DNA of 64,000 nt from contig JAEXIT010000017.1 in NCBI GenBank assembly GCA_023446155.1, positions 744,001 to 808,000 of the forward strand, read 5' to 3'. Of the stretch, positions 25,800 through 34,219 are shown in pieces. The translations under genes were made by a program, and so were the position numbers. The notes beneath the pieces were generated by a model. That model did not search any database, was not told where the DNA came from, and was given only the letters and a program-made list of their open reading frames with translations. The stretch comes from Bacteroidota bacterium. GTDB lineage: Bacteria; Bacteroidota; Bacteroidia; Flavobacteriales; Flavobacteriaceae. Every line of letters starts with the position of its first letter. Position 1 is the stretch's first letter.

Positions 25800-26171
25800 A
25801 TGGAAACACCAATTCACTCACAAATGGCCTGTGGTAAGGCAATAATGGCGGTTCACGATGCAATGTATGTGTTGGGCGGCAAATGGAAGATTTCGATTAT
25901 TGCGTCGTTGCTATTCGGAAAAAAACGATATTCCGATATTTTAAAAGATGTCGACGGTATTTCCGGAAAAATGCTCAGTCGCGAATTGAAGGAAATGGAA
26001 CTGAATCAGTTGATCAAACGCACGGTTGTTACGACGCAACCGGTGAGTGTGATGTATGAGCTTACGCCTTATGGCGAAACGGTGCAACCGGTCATTACGA
26101 TTTTGGCACAATGGGGAATTGCGCACCGGGACCTGATTACCAAAGGAACATCCGAAGTGGGATTGTACTAA
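25800..26171 (+). CDS. HxlR family winged-helix regulator
   Basis: A 123-residue protein with the HxlR signature: an early Cys (MACGKAIMAV), then VLGGKWKISIIASLLFGKKRYSDIL, the recognition helix ISGKMLSRELKEMELNQLIKR and the wing VMYELTPYGE. Many members sense electrophiles or aldehydes through a conserved Cys; Cys near residue 11 is in the usual place. It is divergent from the nitroreductase gene, which it probably regulates along with itself. Confidence 0.87.
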   Translation: METPIHSQMACGKAIMAVHDAMYVLGGKWKISIIASLLFGKKRYSDILKDVDGISGKMLSRELKEMELNQLIKRTVVTTQPVSVMYELTPYGETVQPVITILAQWGIAHRDLITKGTSEVGLY

Positions 26172-26233
26172 AATTGGATAGATCTCCCAACAAAGATATG
26201 TTTTGGGCTACGGTGTGGAAGTAGTTTGAGAAT

Positions 26234-26267
26234 AAAGAGGAAAGAGGAAAGAGGAAAGAGGAAAGAG
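26234..26267. repeat. 7-bp tandem repeat, nearly five copies
   Basis: The unit aaagagg is repeated four times plus six bases. It lies between the HxlR gene and the DUF1801 gene. Such short repeats can change length by slippage; here it is about 110 bases ahead of the next start, so an effect on transcription is possible but not shown. Confidence 0.75.
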
Positions 26268-26375
26268 TACTGGACGATATGGAGCAACATAAAATTTAGT
26301 TAATGACTTGTTCCGATATCCGATTTTTATATAATTTTCAATATTATATTTATTGATCAAATAAAATACTAAAGC

Positions 26376-26804
26376 ATGGCCGCGATTAAAACCAAACAAA
26401 CCGACGCCAATGTCCGCGAATTTATCGACACTTTTGCCGATACCGAACAAAAAAAACAGGATAGCTACGCTTTGGTGAAAATCATGCAGGATTTTACCGG
26501 TTTTGAACCCAAAATGTGGGGACCGTCAATCATTGGTTTTGGATGTTATCATTATAAATCGGAGCGCAGTCGGCAGGAAGGCGATTGGCCATTAGTTGGT
26601 TTTTCACCGCGAAAGGCTGCCATTTCATTATATATTCATATGGGGAATGACGAACAAAGCCATTTGCTGGAAAAGCTGGGAAAATGTAAAATAAGCAAAG
26701 GTTGTATTTATGTCAAAAAACTGGCAGATATCGATATGGAAGTCGTTAAAAAAATAATGGGCAACACGATACAACAATTACAGGCAAAATATGGCACGGT
26801 ATAA
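26376..26804 (+). CDS. DUF1801 family protein
   Basis: A 142-residue protein of the YdhG-like DUF1801 fold: MWGPSIIGFGCYHYKSERSRQEGDW followed by FSPRKAAISLYIHMG and late KGCIYVKKLADID. These are small cytosolic proteins of unknown biochemical role. The start gives the expected MAAIKTKQTDANV. It lies 29 bases ahead of a TPR protein gene and may share its transcript. Confidence 0.82.
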   Translation: MAAIKTKQTDANVREFIDTFADTEQKKQDSYALVKIMQDFTGFEPKMWGPSIIGFGCYHYKSERSRQEGDWPLVGFSPRKAAISLYIHMGNDEQSHLLEKLGKCKISKGCIYVKKLADIDMEVVKKIMGNTIQQLQAKYGTV

Positions 26805-26833
26805 TATCTTCTAATACGATAAGCAAACGAAAG

Positions 26834-27727
26834 ATGACAAAACCAAACTTTCTTCAGATCCTAACAATACTATTATTCGGAACCAATGTCTTTTCACAGA
26901 CAGCAGACAATCCGGAACTTCAAAAAATGGCCGAGGAGGATCAAAATGCCAGAAAACAACCGAACATCGACTGGGCGATTTTGAATAAAGAAGACAAAGC
27001 AAGACGCGAACGAACGTTACAATTGTATAAGGAAGATCAGGTAAAAACGGCAAAAGATTACCTTAATGCCGGGATTGTATTTCAGCATGGTACCGACTCG
27101 ATTGATTCGGCTATGGCGGTTAAAAGTTTTGAAAAGGCGATCCAATTGGACGAGACATTGAACAAATGGTGGTATGCGGCGGCAGTCGACCGTGACTTGA
27201 TGCGAAGAGGTAAGCCACAAATTTATGGGACACAGTTTATTAAAAAAAGTGCGAACGGTCGTTGGGAGCGTTATAAAATGGATCCGGCGCAGGTAACCGA
27301 CGAACAACGAAAATACTATAAGGTAGAAACGCTTGCCGAGCAGGAGGCAAAAGAGCGATCGATGAATTTAAAGTCGATTTCGGCCTATTATAACGAACAA
27401 AAAGCAATTGATCCGGTCATTAAGTTGATTCAATCGGAAGTAGCCAAAGGAAAACAATCGGAGTACGATGTTAGCGAAGAGAAGATCAATAGTTTTGGAT
27501 ATGAATTATCCGAAGCGGGAAAAATGGAGGAAGCCCTGAAAATTTTAAAATACAATACCGAATTGTATCCGAAAGGTTTTAATACATTCGACAGTTACGG
27601 CGAAATATTGCTACAAAACGGCGAAACCAAAAAAGCACTTCGGGCGTATCAAAAATCGTTGGCACTAAACCCGGATAATGCGAATGCTAAAAAAATACTG
27701 CAAGAGCATAAAGTCCAAATAAAATAG
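26834..27727 (+). CDS. Secreted DUF6624/TPR protein
   Basis: A 297-residue protein with signal peptide (MTKPNFLQILTILLFGTNVFSQT). The middle (NPELQKMAEEDQNARKQPNIDW through to DRDLMRRGKPQIYGTQF) matches the DUF6624 pattern. The C-terminus holds one to two TPR-like helical pairs (EEALKILKYNTELYPKGFNTF, then KKALRAYQKSLALNPDNANAK). It is probably periplasmic. No function is known. A terminator follows. Confidence 0.75.
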   Translation: MTKPNFLQILTILLFGTNVFSQTADNPELQKMAEEDQNARKQPNIDWAILNKEDKARRERTLQLYKEDQVKTAKDYLNAGIVFQHGTDSIDSAMAVKSFEKAIQLDETLNKWWYAAAVDRDLMRRGKPQIYGTQFIKKSANGRWERYKMDPAQVTDEQRKYYKVETLAEQEAKERSMNLKSISAYYNEQKAIDPVIKLIQSEVAKGKQSEYDVSEEKINSFGYELSEAGKMEEALKILKYNTELYPKGFNTFDSYGEILLQNGETKKALRAYQKSLALNPDNANAKKILQEHKVQIK

Positions 27728-27751
27728 AAAAAAGCAACTAAAAAATACTTT

Positions 27752-27786
27752 AAACTCCGGAAGTGATCCGCTTTCGGAGTTTTTTT
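27752..27786 (+). terminator. Terminator after the DUF6624/TPR gene
   Basis: aactccg and cggagtt arms around a 17-base loop are followed by a T-run. It lies 25 bases after the stop. Confidence 0.75.
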
Positions 27787-27819
27787 ATTGCAATAATTTT
27801 AAAGTAAATTAATTGTATG

Positions 27820-27903
27820 GCATTGATATATAGTTGTTTAATTTTTAAAATATATTTTTTAACTATATACTTTGTAATGCTATGTATTTTGTTTCTATAT
27901 TTG
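27820..27903 (+). promoter_or_regulatory. Promoter and nested inverted repeat of the PadR operon
   Basis: TTTG (27871-27874), 21 bases, then TATATTTG (27896-27903) forms a good Bacteroidetes promoter. The start codon follows after only 4 bases, implying a leaderless or nearly leaderless transcript. Just upstream, tatatagtt (27827-27835) faces aactatata (27861-27869), and gcatt (27820-27824) faces aatgc (27876-27880), giving a nested dyad that overlaps the -33 element. This is a likely PadR operator for self-repression. Confidence 0.6.
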
Positions 27904-27907
27904 TCAG

Positions 27908-28240
27908 ATGAACGAAGACTTTACAACCAAATGGATATCGCAACTCAAAAAAGGCACCTTGTCATTTTTAGTGCTTAGTATTCTGAAAGATGGAAAAGAA
28001 TACTACGGGTATGATTTAATCAATGAGATTAAAAAACGAACGCAAATCGACATCGCGGAGGGGACGCTTTACCCGTTGATGAACCGATTAAAAAAAGAAG
28101 AACTGGTAGTCTCGAAATGGGTCGAACAGGAATCGGGTATTCCGAGGAAATATTATACGATTTCCAAATTGGGATTGCACACTGTAAACGAAATGAAAAC
28201 CTATTGGGACAGCCTCAATACAACGATTAATGGCATATGA
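27908..28240 (+). CDS. PadR family transcriptional regulator
   Basis: A 110-residue winged-helix protein. The PadR core is clear: KKGTLSFLVLSILKDGKEYYGYDLINEI, the EGTLYPLMNRLKKEELV recognition helix, then the wing RKYYTISKLG. It opens an operon with a HAAS-domain membrane protein (4-base ATGA overlap) and a serine hydrolase. PadR-HAAS pairs are known to respond to envelope stress or antibiotics in other bacteria. Confidence 0.9.
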   Translation: MNEDFTTKWISQLKKGTLSFLVLSILKDGKEYYGYDLINEIKKRTQIDIAEGTLYPLMNRLKKEELVVSKWVEQESGIPRKYYTISKLGLHTVNEMKTYWDSLNTTINGI

Positions 28241-28845
28241 AATTTAAAGAAATAGCTTTCCGGGAACAGAATTCGCAGCGAATTTACCGGGATTATATCG
28301 CACGGATTCAACAGGCGATTAAAACGCTGAATGCAACCAATCAGCAGGAAATCTTACTGGAAATCAACAGTCATATTTACGAAAGTCTGATGTCGAATCC
28401 GGATTCCGAAAAAGAAGAAGTAGCGCGTTTGTTGGATATTCTGGAAAAACTAGGACAGCCGGAAGTCTTTTTAAAGCCGTTGGTAGCTGAAAAAAAACTG
28501 GACGAAGCGACGCGTACCTTTAATCCGCTTCAGGTGATCAAAGCTTTGGTGTTAAACATCGGAAACGGAATTTCGTATGTCATTTTTGCTGTTTTATACC
28601 TGTTATTATTCGGTTTCGTATTCCTGATCGGTGCCAAACTGGTCGATCCGCAAAATGTGGGTCTTTTCTACCGTGCAAACGACATTTGTATTTTGGGCTA
28701 TTACCGAAACAATGGTGTGACGTATTTGGAATACGAAAAATTAGGCAATTGGTTTATCCCGTTGATGGTGGTTTTAGCGGTGTTTTTCTATTTTATGATC
28801 ACCTTATTACTCCGATTAAAAAGAATCTTAAACTCCAAAAAATAA
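28237..28845 (+). CDS. HAAS-domain membrane protein
   Basis: A 202-residue protein with an N-terminal helical HAAS signalling domain (about 15-85: YIARIQQAIKTLNATNQQEILLEINSHIYESL, then VARLLDILEKLGQPEVFLKPL) and two C-terminal membrane helices (about 108-132 and 171-194). It overlaps the PadR gene by four bases, so the two are made together. HAAS proteins are thought to relay membrane signals to PadR repressors; direct contact is inferred. Confidence 0.78.
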   Translation: MKFKEIAFREQNSQRIYRDYIARIQQAIKTLNATNQQEILLEINSHIYESLMSNPDSEKEEVARLLDILEKLGQPEVFLKPLVAEKKLDEATRTFNPLQVIKALVLNIGNGISYVIFAVLYLLLFGFVFLIGAKLVDPQNVGLFYRANDICILGYYRNNGVTYLEYEKLGNWFIPLMVVLAVFFYFMITLLLRLKRILNSKK

Positions 28846-28851
28846 AGGACT

Positions 28852-30174
28852 ATGAAAAAAGAAATTAAGGCCGGTTTACTAGGCCTTTTTGTTACCGCAT
28901 TTGGATGGGCGCAAAAGATCGACACGCAAAAGTTGGATTTGTATTTTAAAACACTGGAAGCCCATAATAAATTTATGGGAAGTCTGGCGATTACTCAAAA
29001 CGGTCAGCCAATTTATTCCAAGTCGGTTGGATATGCCGATGTGGAGCACAATCGAAAGGCAAACGAAAATACAAAATACCGTATCGGATCTATTTCCAAA
29101 ACGTTTACGTCGGTGTTGGTTTTTAAAGCCATCGAAAGCAAAAAGTTACGACTGGATCAAACGATTGAAAAATTTTTTCCGACGATTGCCAATGCCCATA
29201 AAATTACTATTGGTCAACTGCTAAACCATCATAGCGGAATCCACGATTTTACAGCCGACAACGACTATGAAGATTGGAATACAAAGCAGATGACCGAAAA
29301 GGAAATGATTGCGATTATCGCCAAAGGAGGCAGTGATTTCGAGCCGGGAAGCAAAGGAAAATATTGCAATTCCAATTATGTAGTGTTGACCTACATTTTG
29401 GAAAAAACCTTTAAAAAGCCGTATTCGGAATTGGTACAAACGTATATTGCAAAACCATTAGGACTAAAAAACACCTATTTTGGCGGAAAAATCAATACGG
29501 AAAACAACGAATCCAAATCGTATACATTTGCCGAAACCTGGAAAGCTTTACCGGAAACGGATATGTCCATTCCGATGGGCGCGGGTGGAATGGTATCCAC
29601 TCCGGGGGATTTAATACTGTTTAGCGAAGCACTTTTTAAAGGCAAATTACTAAAAAAGGAAAGTTTGGAGGCGATGAAAACATTGGAGGACAAATTTGGA
29701 CGTGGTCTTTTTATGATGCCGTTTATGGATAATACCGGATACGGACATGCGGGGAATATCGATGGTTTTAACAGCTCTTTTACCTACTATAGCGATGGGG
29801 ATATTTCCTTTGCGATGACCTCCAACGGTAGAAATTACAGCGGTAATGCAATTGCACTGACGATTTTAAGTGCGGTTTTTAATGAACCATATGACATCCC
29901 GGAATTTAAAACCTATACGGTTAGCCCGGAAGCTTTGGAACAATATTCAGGCACCTATTCGTCTGCCGAGATTCCGGTAAAAATGACGGTTGTTAAAGAA
30001 AATGGGACGTTACAATTACAAACTCCCGGTCAGCCAGCCATCACTTTGGAAGCGTCGGCAAAAGACCAGTTTCGGTTTGATAAAGCCGGATTAATTTTAG
30101 AATTTAATCCAATGGAAAAAACCATGTTATTAAAGCAAAAAGGAGGGAATTTTACCTTTACAAAAGAACAATAA
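28852..30174 (+). CDS. Secreted serine hydrolase (beta-lactamase class C fold)
   Basis: A 440-residue exported protein. The catalytic SxxK motif is SISK in RIGSISKTFTSV, the second motif is YCN in GKYCNSNYV, and the third is HAG in YGHAGNIDGF. The C-terminal 90 residues form a DUF3471-like barrel (LEQYSGTYSSAEIPVKMTV). Such enzymes are esterases, peptidases or penicillin-binding relatives; true lactamase activity is not implied. It is the last gene of the PadR operon, followed by a terminator. Confidence 0.87.
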   Translation: MKKEIKAGLLGLFVTAFGWAQKIDTQKLDLYFKTLEAHNKFMGSLAITQNGQPIYSKSVGYADVEHNRKANENTKYRIGSISKTFTSVLVFKAIESKKLRLDQTIEKFFPTIANAHKITIGQLLNHHSGIHDFTADNDYEDWNTKQMTEKEMIAIIAKGGSDFEPGSKGKYCNSNYVVLTYILEKTFKKPYSELVQTYIAKPLGLKNTYFGGKINTENNESKSYTFAETWKALPETDMSIPMGAGGMVSTPGDLILFSEALFKGKLLKKESLEAMKTLEDKFGRGLFMMPFMDNTGYGHAGNIDGFNSSFTYYSDGDISFAMTSNGRNYSGNAIALTILSAVFNEPYDIPEFKTYTVSPEALEQYSGTYSSAEIPVKMTVVKENGTLQLQTPGQPAITLEASAKDQFRFDKAGLILEFNPMEKTMLLKQKGGNFTFTKEQ

Positions 30175-30191
30175 CCGATTTGTATAAAACA

Positions 30192-30226
30192 AAAAAGGCT
30201 GCCTTAATAGTTAAGACAGCCTTTTT
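30192..30226. terminator. Bidirectional terminator
   Basis: aaaaaggctg and cagccttttt arms with an inner ttaa/ttaa pair. It lies between the serine hydrolase gene and the convergent DUF5694 gene. Confidence 0.82.
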
Positions 30227-30241
30227 ATTTTGCAATTGGTT

Positions 30242-31072
30242 TTACTGAAATAAGGCGTTAAACTCGATAAGATGAAAACGGGCATCATTGAGGATGAAAT
30301 CCTTGATCATCGCTGCATGTCCAGCACCAACGAGTATCACCACGTTTTTATCGGTATCGGAAATCTGGTTCTGAAAATAGGCATACATACTAAGGTTCCT
30401 TTTGTACCAATCGGTTACTAAATTGACTCCGAATTTATCAGCCGGATCGATAGTATTGATAAAACTGAGATAAAAACCTTTATTACTTTTAATTTGCTCT
30501 TCGTTGTTATAACAACGTAAAACGTCGTTTAAGGTTGGCTGGGACATACACTCGTTGATTTTTTTCCCGGAATCAGCTAATATTGCCTGAAATTTTTGGT
30601 TCAGTTTTTCATCCTCTTTTACCCGTTTCATCACCAGATCATAACGGAATTCCAATCGGTCGTCCAGCGAATAAATCGCTTTGTTTTTTGCCTTTTTAGC
30701 CAATCGGAAGCCCAGTTGAAACATTTCATTTTCACTATAAAATCGTTTCCAAAAGGCATTTTTGAGTGTATCGGCATCGTAAAATTTCTCGTTTTTAAGG
30801 TATTTCTGATACATTCCGTTTAACATATCCCGTTTTTGAAATTCGTTTTCTACAAAAACCTTATCCGGATTTATTTTTTTCTTGATTAAATCGGTGAGTT
30901 GTTCCAATTCGGCTTGACTTTGTTTGTCCAATATATTTCGTTCTTTGACTTTTACGGCGTCAAATCCAGGGTTGTTAAAATGATAGGTACCGATTAATAA
31001 TACATTAATTTTTTCCTGGCAAAAGCTAAAAACGGAAGTTAGAGCAAGGCAAATAATCCAAAAGGTTTTCAT
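30242..31072 (-). CDS. Secreted DUF5694 family protein
   Basis: A 276-residue protein with signal peptide (MKTFWIICLALTSVFSFCQ). The start of the mature part, INVLLIGTYHFNNPG, and the late VVILVGAGHAAMIKDFI are hallmarks of DUF5694 and recall the TraB/TIKI fold, where the GTxHF and GAGH motifs bind metal. Glu in KVFVENEFQK and Asp in YSLDDRLEFR may complete the site. A metal-dependent hydrolase role is inferred from that fold. Monocistronic. Confidence 0.75.
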   Translation of the reverse strand: MKTFWIICLALTSVFSFCQEKINVLLIGTYHFNNPGFDAVKVKERNILDKQSQAELEQLTDLIKKKINPDKVFVENEFQKRDMLNGMYQKYLKNEKFYDADTLKNAFWKRFYSENEMFQLGFRLAKKAKNKAIYSLDDRLEFRYDLVMKRVKEDEKLNQKFQAILADSGKKINECMSQPTLNDVLRCYNNEEQIKSNKGFYLSFINTIDPADKFGVNLVTDWYKRNLSMYAYFQNQISDTDKNVVILVGAGHAAMIKDFILNDARFHLIEFNALFQ

Positions 31073-31264
31073 AGGGGTAAATCGTATTTGTATTTTCTAA
31101 AAAAGTGATCCGTAATAGGAATGCAATGTAAGACTATTCTTTCTTATTGCAAACGTAGTAAATTATATCCGTTTGTTTTTGATTTCAATAAAATAATTCC
31201 ATTAGGGCATTTATGGAAGTACGAATGCGTGGTAAAACGGTATAAAAGTAAAAACACGCTGGAT

Positions 31265-32071
31265 TTATTTCAAAAGAGCGGTTGGCGTGATCCCAAACTG
31301 TTTTTTAAAAGCAAAAGAAAAATGGGACAGGTCTTCAAAACCAACTTCAAGGTAGATTTCGATGGGCTTTTTCTTGTTTTCGGTAAGCTGATAATAGGCC
31401 AATTCAAGTCTTTTTTTTGTCAGCCATTTTTGAGGCGTAGTATTAAACAGCTTTTTAAAATCCCGGTTAAAAGTGGAAAGGCTCCGGCCAGTAAGGTAAC
31501 CCAGCTTTTCCAGGGGCATATTAAACATAAAATTGCGTTCCATAAAATGAATTAGATCTACTTTACCCGGTTCATCGAAATTAGCCAATAGCATATCAAT
31601 GTTGGGATCGATTTCCCGTAAAATACTGATGGCTTCCGTGATTTTTAAAGAAGCGATATGTTCTGGAAATGTGCCTTCCATCTCAAAATAAGGAATCAGC
31701 GACGACAAACAACTTTCTAATAAAGGATGGGACGTAAAGTGGTGTATTTTGGGATCCACAAACACGTTTTGTTTTACATCTATTTTTTCATAGAACTTTT
31801 TGAGTCGTTCGGTAGTCAAATGCATGACTACCGTTTTGTGTGGCAAGCCATTTTTAGGGTAATTGATGATTGTGGCCAGTTGATTTCTGGGAATCAGAAA
31901 TATGTCTCCGGTTTTAAACGAGAAAGTGGTATTGGCTTGTATAATTTTGGTTTCACCCGAAATAAACCAGATCAACATATGCTCGTCGAACATAATATCC
32001 GATTTGAATAATTTGTCATCATAACTGGAAAGTTTGATATCCGGAGTGATATATTTTGCCTGATATTCCAT
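31265..32071 (-). CDS. AraC family transcriptional regulator
   Basis: A 268-residue protein with an N-terminal cupin-like sensor domain (IWFISGETKIIQANTTFSFKTGDIFLIPRNQ) and a C-terminal AraC double helix-turn-helix (MPLEKLGYLTGRSLSTFNRDFKKLF, then IYLEVGFEDLSHFSFAFKKQFGITP). The ATG at 32071 starts at MEYQAKYITPD, just ahead of the sensor; the upstream frame is not family-like. The adjacent upstream SDR gene on the same strand, 93 bases away, may be co-transcribed or regulated. Confidence 0.88.
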   Translation of the reverse strand: MEYQAKYITPDIKLSSYDDKLFKSDIMFDEHMLIWFISGETKIIQANTTFSFKTGDIFLIPRNQLATIINYPKNGLPHKTVVMHLTTERLKKFYEKIDVKQNVFVDPKIHHFTSHPLLESCLSSLIPYFEMEGTFPEHIASLKITEAISILREIDPNIDMLLANFDEPGKVDLIHFMERNFMFNMPLEKLGYLTGRSLSTFNRDFKKLFNTTPQKWLTKKRLELAYYQLTENKKKPIEIYLEVGFEDLSHFSFAFKKQFGITPTALLK

Positions 32072-32164
32072 ACGATAGTAATAAAAAAGCGTATAAATAA
32101 AACGCTGATTCCAACAAAAGTACTGCGTATTGTACAATTAGCGTTGTATAAAAGAGGTTCTTTT

Positions 32165-33163
32165 TTAAAAAATTGAAAAGCTTGTACCGGTCATCTGCTC
32201 ACTTAAATTCCATAATTTTTTTGCATTTGATTCGTCTAAAGAATACAATTCCACACCATAAGATCCAACACTTGCTTCGCTGGCCAGCGGAGCGATATCG
32301 GTATCTTCGCAATATACCCCGCCGATAGTATCCAATTGCGGACTTGTTGCGCACCATATAGTTGTTGCAGCACCTTGCGGAATTGTTTTTAACCTCGCAG
32401 CGACTTCAGGCCGCATCGCGCCATTTTCGTCCAGAAATCCCATTTTCTGAAATAATTCCAATGAAGCCTCTCGTCCTAACTCAGTACCTCCTATAGAACC
32501 GGGATGTAACGAATAGGCGCGTACATTAAAGGCCTTAGCACGATTGTCGAGTTCCAATGCAAATAAATTACAGGCTGTTTTCGATTGCCCATAGGCCTGT
32601 AAGGTCTCATATTCGCGGTGAAGAAAATTAGGATCTTCAAAATTAAAAGGAGCCATTTGATGTCCCAAAGAAGACACATTTATAACCCGCGCGCCATTTG
32701 CCATTTTTAAAGCCGGGAATAACATAGCGGTTAACTGAAACGGTCCCAGATAGTTTGTCGCCAACTGCGATTCGAATCCGCGCTTATCTCTGCGCAAGGG
32801 GACCCACATGATTCCAGCATTGTTGATCAGTATATGTAAAGGTCTGTTGGACGCGAGGAATTTTTTTGCAAAAGCAGCAATCGAGTCCGGATTCATAACA
32901 TCCATTACTTCCAATTCGATATTCCGGATACCGTCAAGATTTTTCGTGGCTTTTTCGATATCCCTTGCCGGAACAATAACCGTAGCACCTGCATTTGCAA
33001 GTATTTTAGTAGTCTCAAGACCAATACCGGTATTCCCTCCGGTTACAATTGCGATTTTTCCGGTAAGATCAATTCCTTTGATCACCTCATTTGTAGTTGT
33101 TGTGGCGTTAAATCCGGAACCAATTGGTTGTTGTAACGCGCCCTGATAATTGTTCTGTCTCAT
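32165..33163 (-). CDS. Short-chain dehydrogenase/reductase
   Basis: A 332-residue SDR of the retinol dehydrogenase/WWOX-like extended type. The cofactor motif TGGNTGIG, the NNAG motif in ILINNAGIMW, the catalytic Ser (NVSSLGHQ) and YGQSK are present. An N-terminal extension (MRQNNYQGALQQPIGSGFNATTTTNEVI) is typical of this subgroup. The start at 33163 is preferred over 33190 because the longer form adds a non-family stretch. Substrate unknown. Confidence 0.85.
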   Translation of the reverse strand: MRQNNYQGALQQPIGSGFNATTTTNEVIKGIDLTGKIAIVTGGNTGIGLETTKILANAGATVIVPARDIEKATKNLDGIRNIELEVMDVMNPDSIAAFAKKFLASNRPLHILINNAGIMWVPLRRDKRGFESQLATNYLGPFQLTAMLFPALKMANGARVINVSSLGHQMAPFNFEDPNFLHREYETLQAYGQSKTACNLFALELDNRAKAFNVRAYSLHPGSIGGTELGREASLELFQKMGFLDENGAMRPEVAARLKTIPQGAATTIWCATSPQLDTIGGVYCEDTDIAPLASEASVGSYGVELYSLDESNAKKLWNLSEQMTGTSFSIF

Positions 33164-33406
33164 TTTTTTGAAGTAAAAGTTATAGGACAAAATTATTGGA
33201 TTAGGAAGACTCTTGTTTTGTTTAAAAGGTCAAATTACTTTGTTTAAAATGTCAGATGCTGTTTCCGTAATGGTTACATCAGACCGGTTTTCAAAACGTG
33301 TCAGGTGTTATAAAAAAGGATTAAATGTTAAAATTCTCTTTCAGGAGATTTTTTTAGTTTTTTAAAGGCGTTTCGAGCGCTTTAGGGTACTTTTTGTAAG
33401 CAAAAA
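33164..33406. other. Intergenic region upstream of the Bor-like lipoprotein gene
   Basis: The gap from 33164 to the promoter at 33407 contains only one diverged family 2 palindrome (33274-33309) and AT-rich sequence. I see no gene. Confidence 0.5.
33274..33309. repeat. Dispersed palindrome family 2, diverged copy
   Basis: ttacatcagaccggttttc faces aaaacgtgtcaggtgttat. The core cacctgacaggttt is recognisable with several changes, more on the left arm. Confidence 0.55.
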
Positions 33407-33438
33407 TTGGTTTTGGTAATTATAAAATGATATGTTTG
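33407..33438 (+). promoter_or_regulatory. Promoter of the Bor-like lipoprotein gene
   Basis: TTG at 33407-33409 and TATGTTTG at 33431-33438, 21 bases apart, fit the Bacteroidetes consensus. The predicted transcript has an unusually long leader of about 115 bases, containing a 22-codon ORF at 33467. Confidence 0.65.
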
Positions 33439-33466
33439 CAGCCTCGTAAACCGGAGTACTTGATTT

Positions 33467-33535
33467 ATGAGACTAGAGCATTTCAATGAAGATTGCTACA
33501 GCCGTACTGAGTTCCGAAACAAATTAAGTATTTAA
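33467..33535 (+). CDS. Possible short leader ORF
   Basis: A 22-codon ATG frame (MRLEHFNEDCYSRTEFRNKL, then SI) lies wholly inside the leader of the next gene, between promoter and lipoprotein start. It may be chance or a regulatory uORF; nothing but position supports it. Confidence 0.25.
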   Translation: MRLEHFNEDCYSRTEFRNKLSI

Positions 33536-33560
33536 TAATAACCTTTTTAAATTAAAACGT

Positions 33561-33854
33561 ATGAAAAAAGCATTTAAAGCTTTATCGGTTGCATTTGCAG
33601 CATCAATGTTATTAACGTCTTGTTATACGTACACAAGCGTAGTAGGTAAAGGAGCTCAAGGAAACCAACAAACCACAAAATGGAACCATTATGTTATTTA
33701 CGGATTAGCTCCAGTTGGAGTTTCCGATTCAAAACAAATGGCAGGTGGCGCTCAGGATTATACCGTTACTACAAAACAATCGTTTGTAAATGGTCTTATC
33801 TCGGCGATTACTTTTGGAATCTACACACCAACTGTAACAACAGTTACTAAATAA
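33561..33854 (+). CDS. Bor-like lipoprotein
   Basis: A 97-residue lipoprotein with lipobox LTSC (Cys21). The C-terminus (TVTTKQSFVNGLISAITFGIYTPTVTTV) closely follows the Bor/Iss pattern known from lambda and enteric serum-resistance proteins, and the VIYGLAPVG segment matches the family's middle. In Bacteroidetes such proteins are common chromosomal genes, so no prophage is implied. Its role is unknown. A good promoter lies upstream. Confidence 0.8.
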   Translation: MKKAFKALSVAFAASMLLTSCYTYTSVVGKGAQGNQQTTKWNHYVIYGLAPVGVSDSKQMAGGAQDYTVTTKQSFVNGLISAITFGIYTPTVTTVTK

Positions 33855-33895
33855 TACCAGTTTTCAATTGTTTAGAGGCTTTTAAGAGGATACAA

Positions 33896-34081
33896 ATGAA
33901 AAAGATACTATTTTACCTTTCATTACTGCTTGTTGTTATTATTTTTATCAGAGTAATGAAAATTCTGATTTTCGATTATTGTCTCCTGACGAATTACGGA
34001 ATGGGATTTTTAACCGGTCAGGTACTTTTATTGTTGATATTTGTGTTTTTGACTTTTAAGCTAAGAAAACATTGGAAATAG
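33896..34081 (+). CDS. Small two-helix membrane protein
   Basis: A 61-residue protein with two hydrophobic helices (about 4-26 and 36-54) and a basic tail KLRKHWK. It follows the Bor-like gene by 41 bases on the same strand and is closed by a terminator, so the two probably form one transcript. Family unknown. Confidence 0.6.
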   Translation: MKKILFYLSLLLVVIIFIRVMKILIFDYCLLTNYGMGFLTGQVLLLLIFVFLTFKLRKHWK

Positions 34082-34103
34082 GTTTTAAACAGTAAGTATT
34101 ATA

Positions 34104-34136
34104 AAAGGGAATGCGATTTCGTATTCCCTTTTTTTA
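34104..34136 (+). terminator. Terminator of the Bor-like/membrane protein pair
   Basis: aaaagggaatgcga faces tcgtattccctttt over a short loop, followed by T. Confidence 0.8.
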
Positions 34137-34151
34137 TGGTAGGAATCGTTT

Positions 34152-34166
34152 ACACCTGTCAGGTGT
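34152..34166. repeat. Family 2 half palindrome
   Basis: acacctgtcaggtgt, the closing arms of the family 2 palindrome joined without the central part. Confidence 0.5.
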
Positions 34167-34219
34167 TTTTCGGTAAAAAAAAATAGATACATTTATAGTA
34201 TTCTAAAAAACAACAAGGT

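Noticed and set aside
31121..31555. 144-codon plus-strand ORF
   Set aside because: Most of it is antisense to the AraC regulator, and the remainder is untypical low-complexity sequence.
33561..33854. Prophage signal from the Bor-like gene
   Set aside because: Bor-type lipoproteins are common chromosomal genes in Bacteroidetes; no phage structural or lysis gene, integrase or attachment site is nearby.
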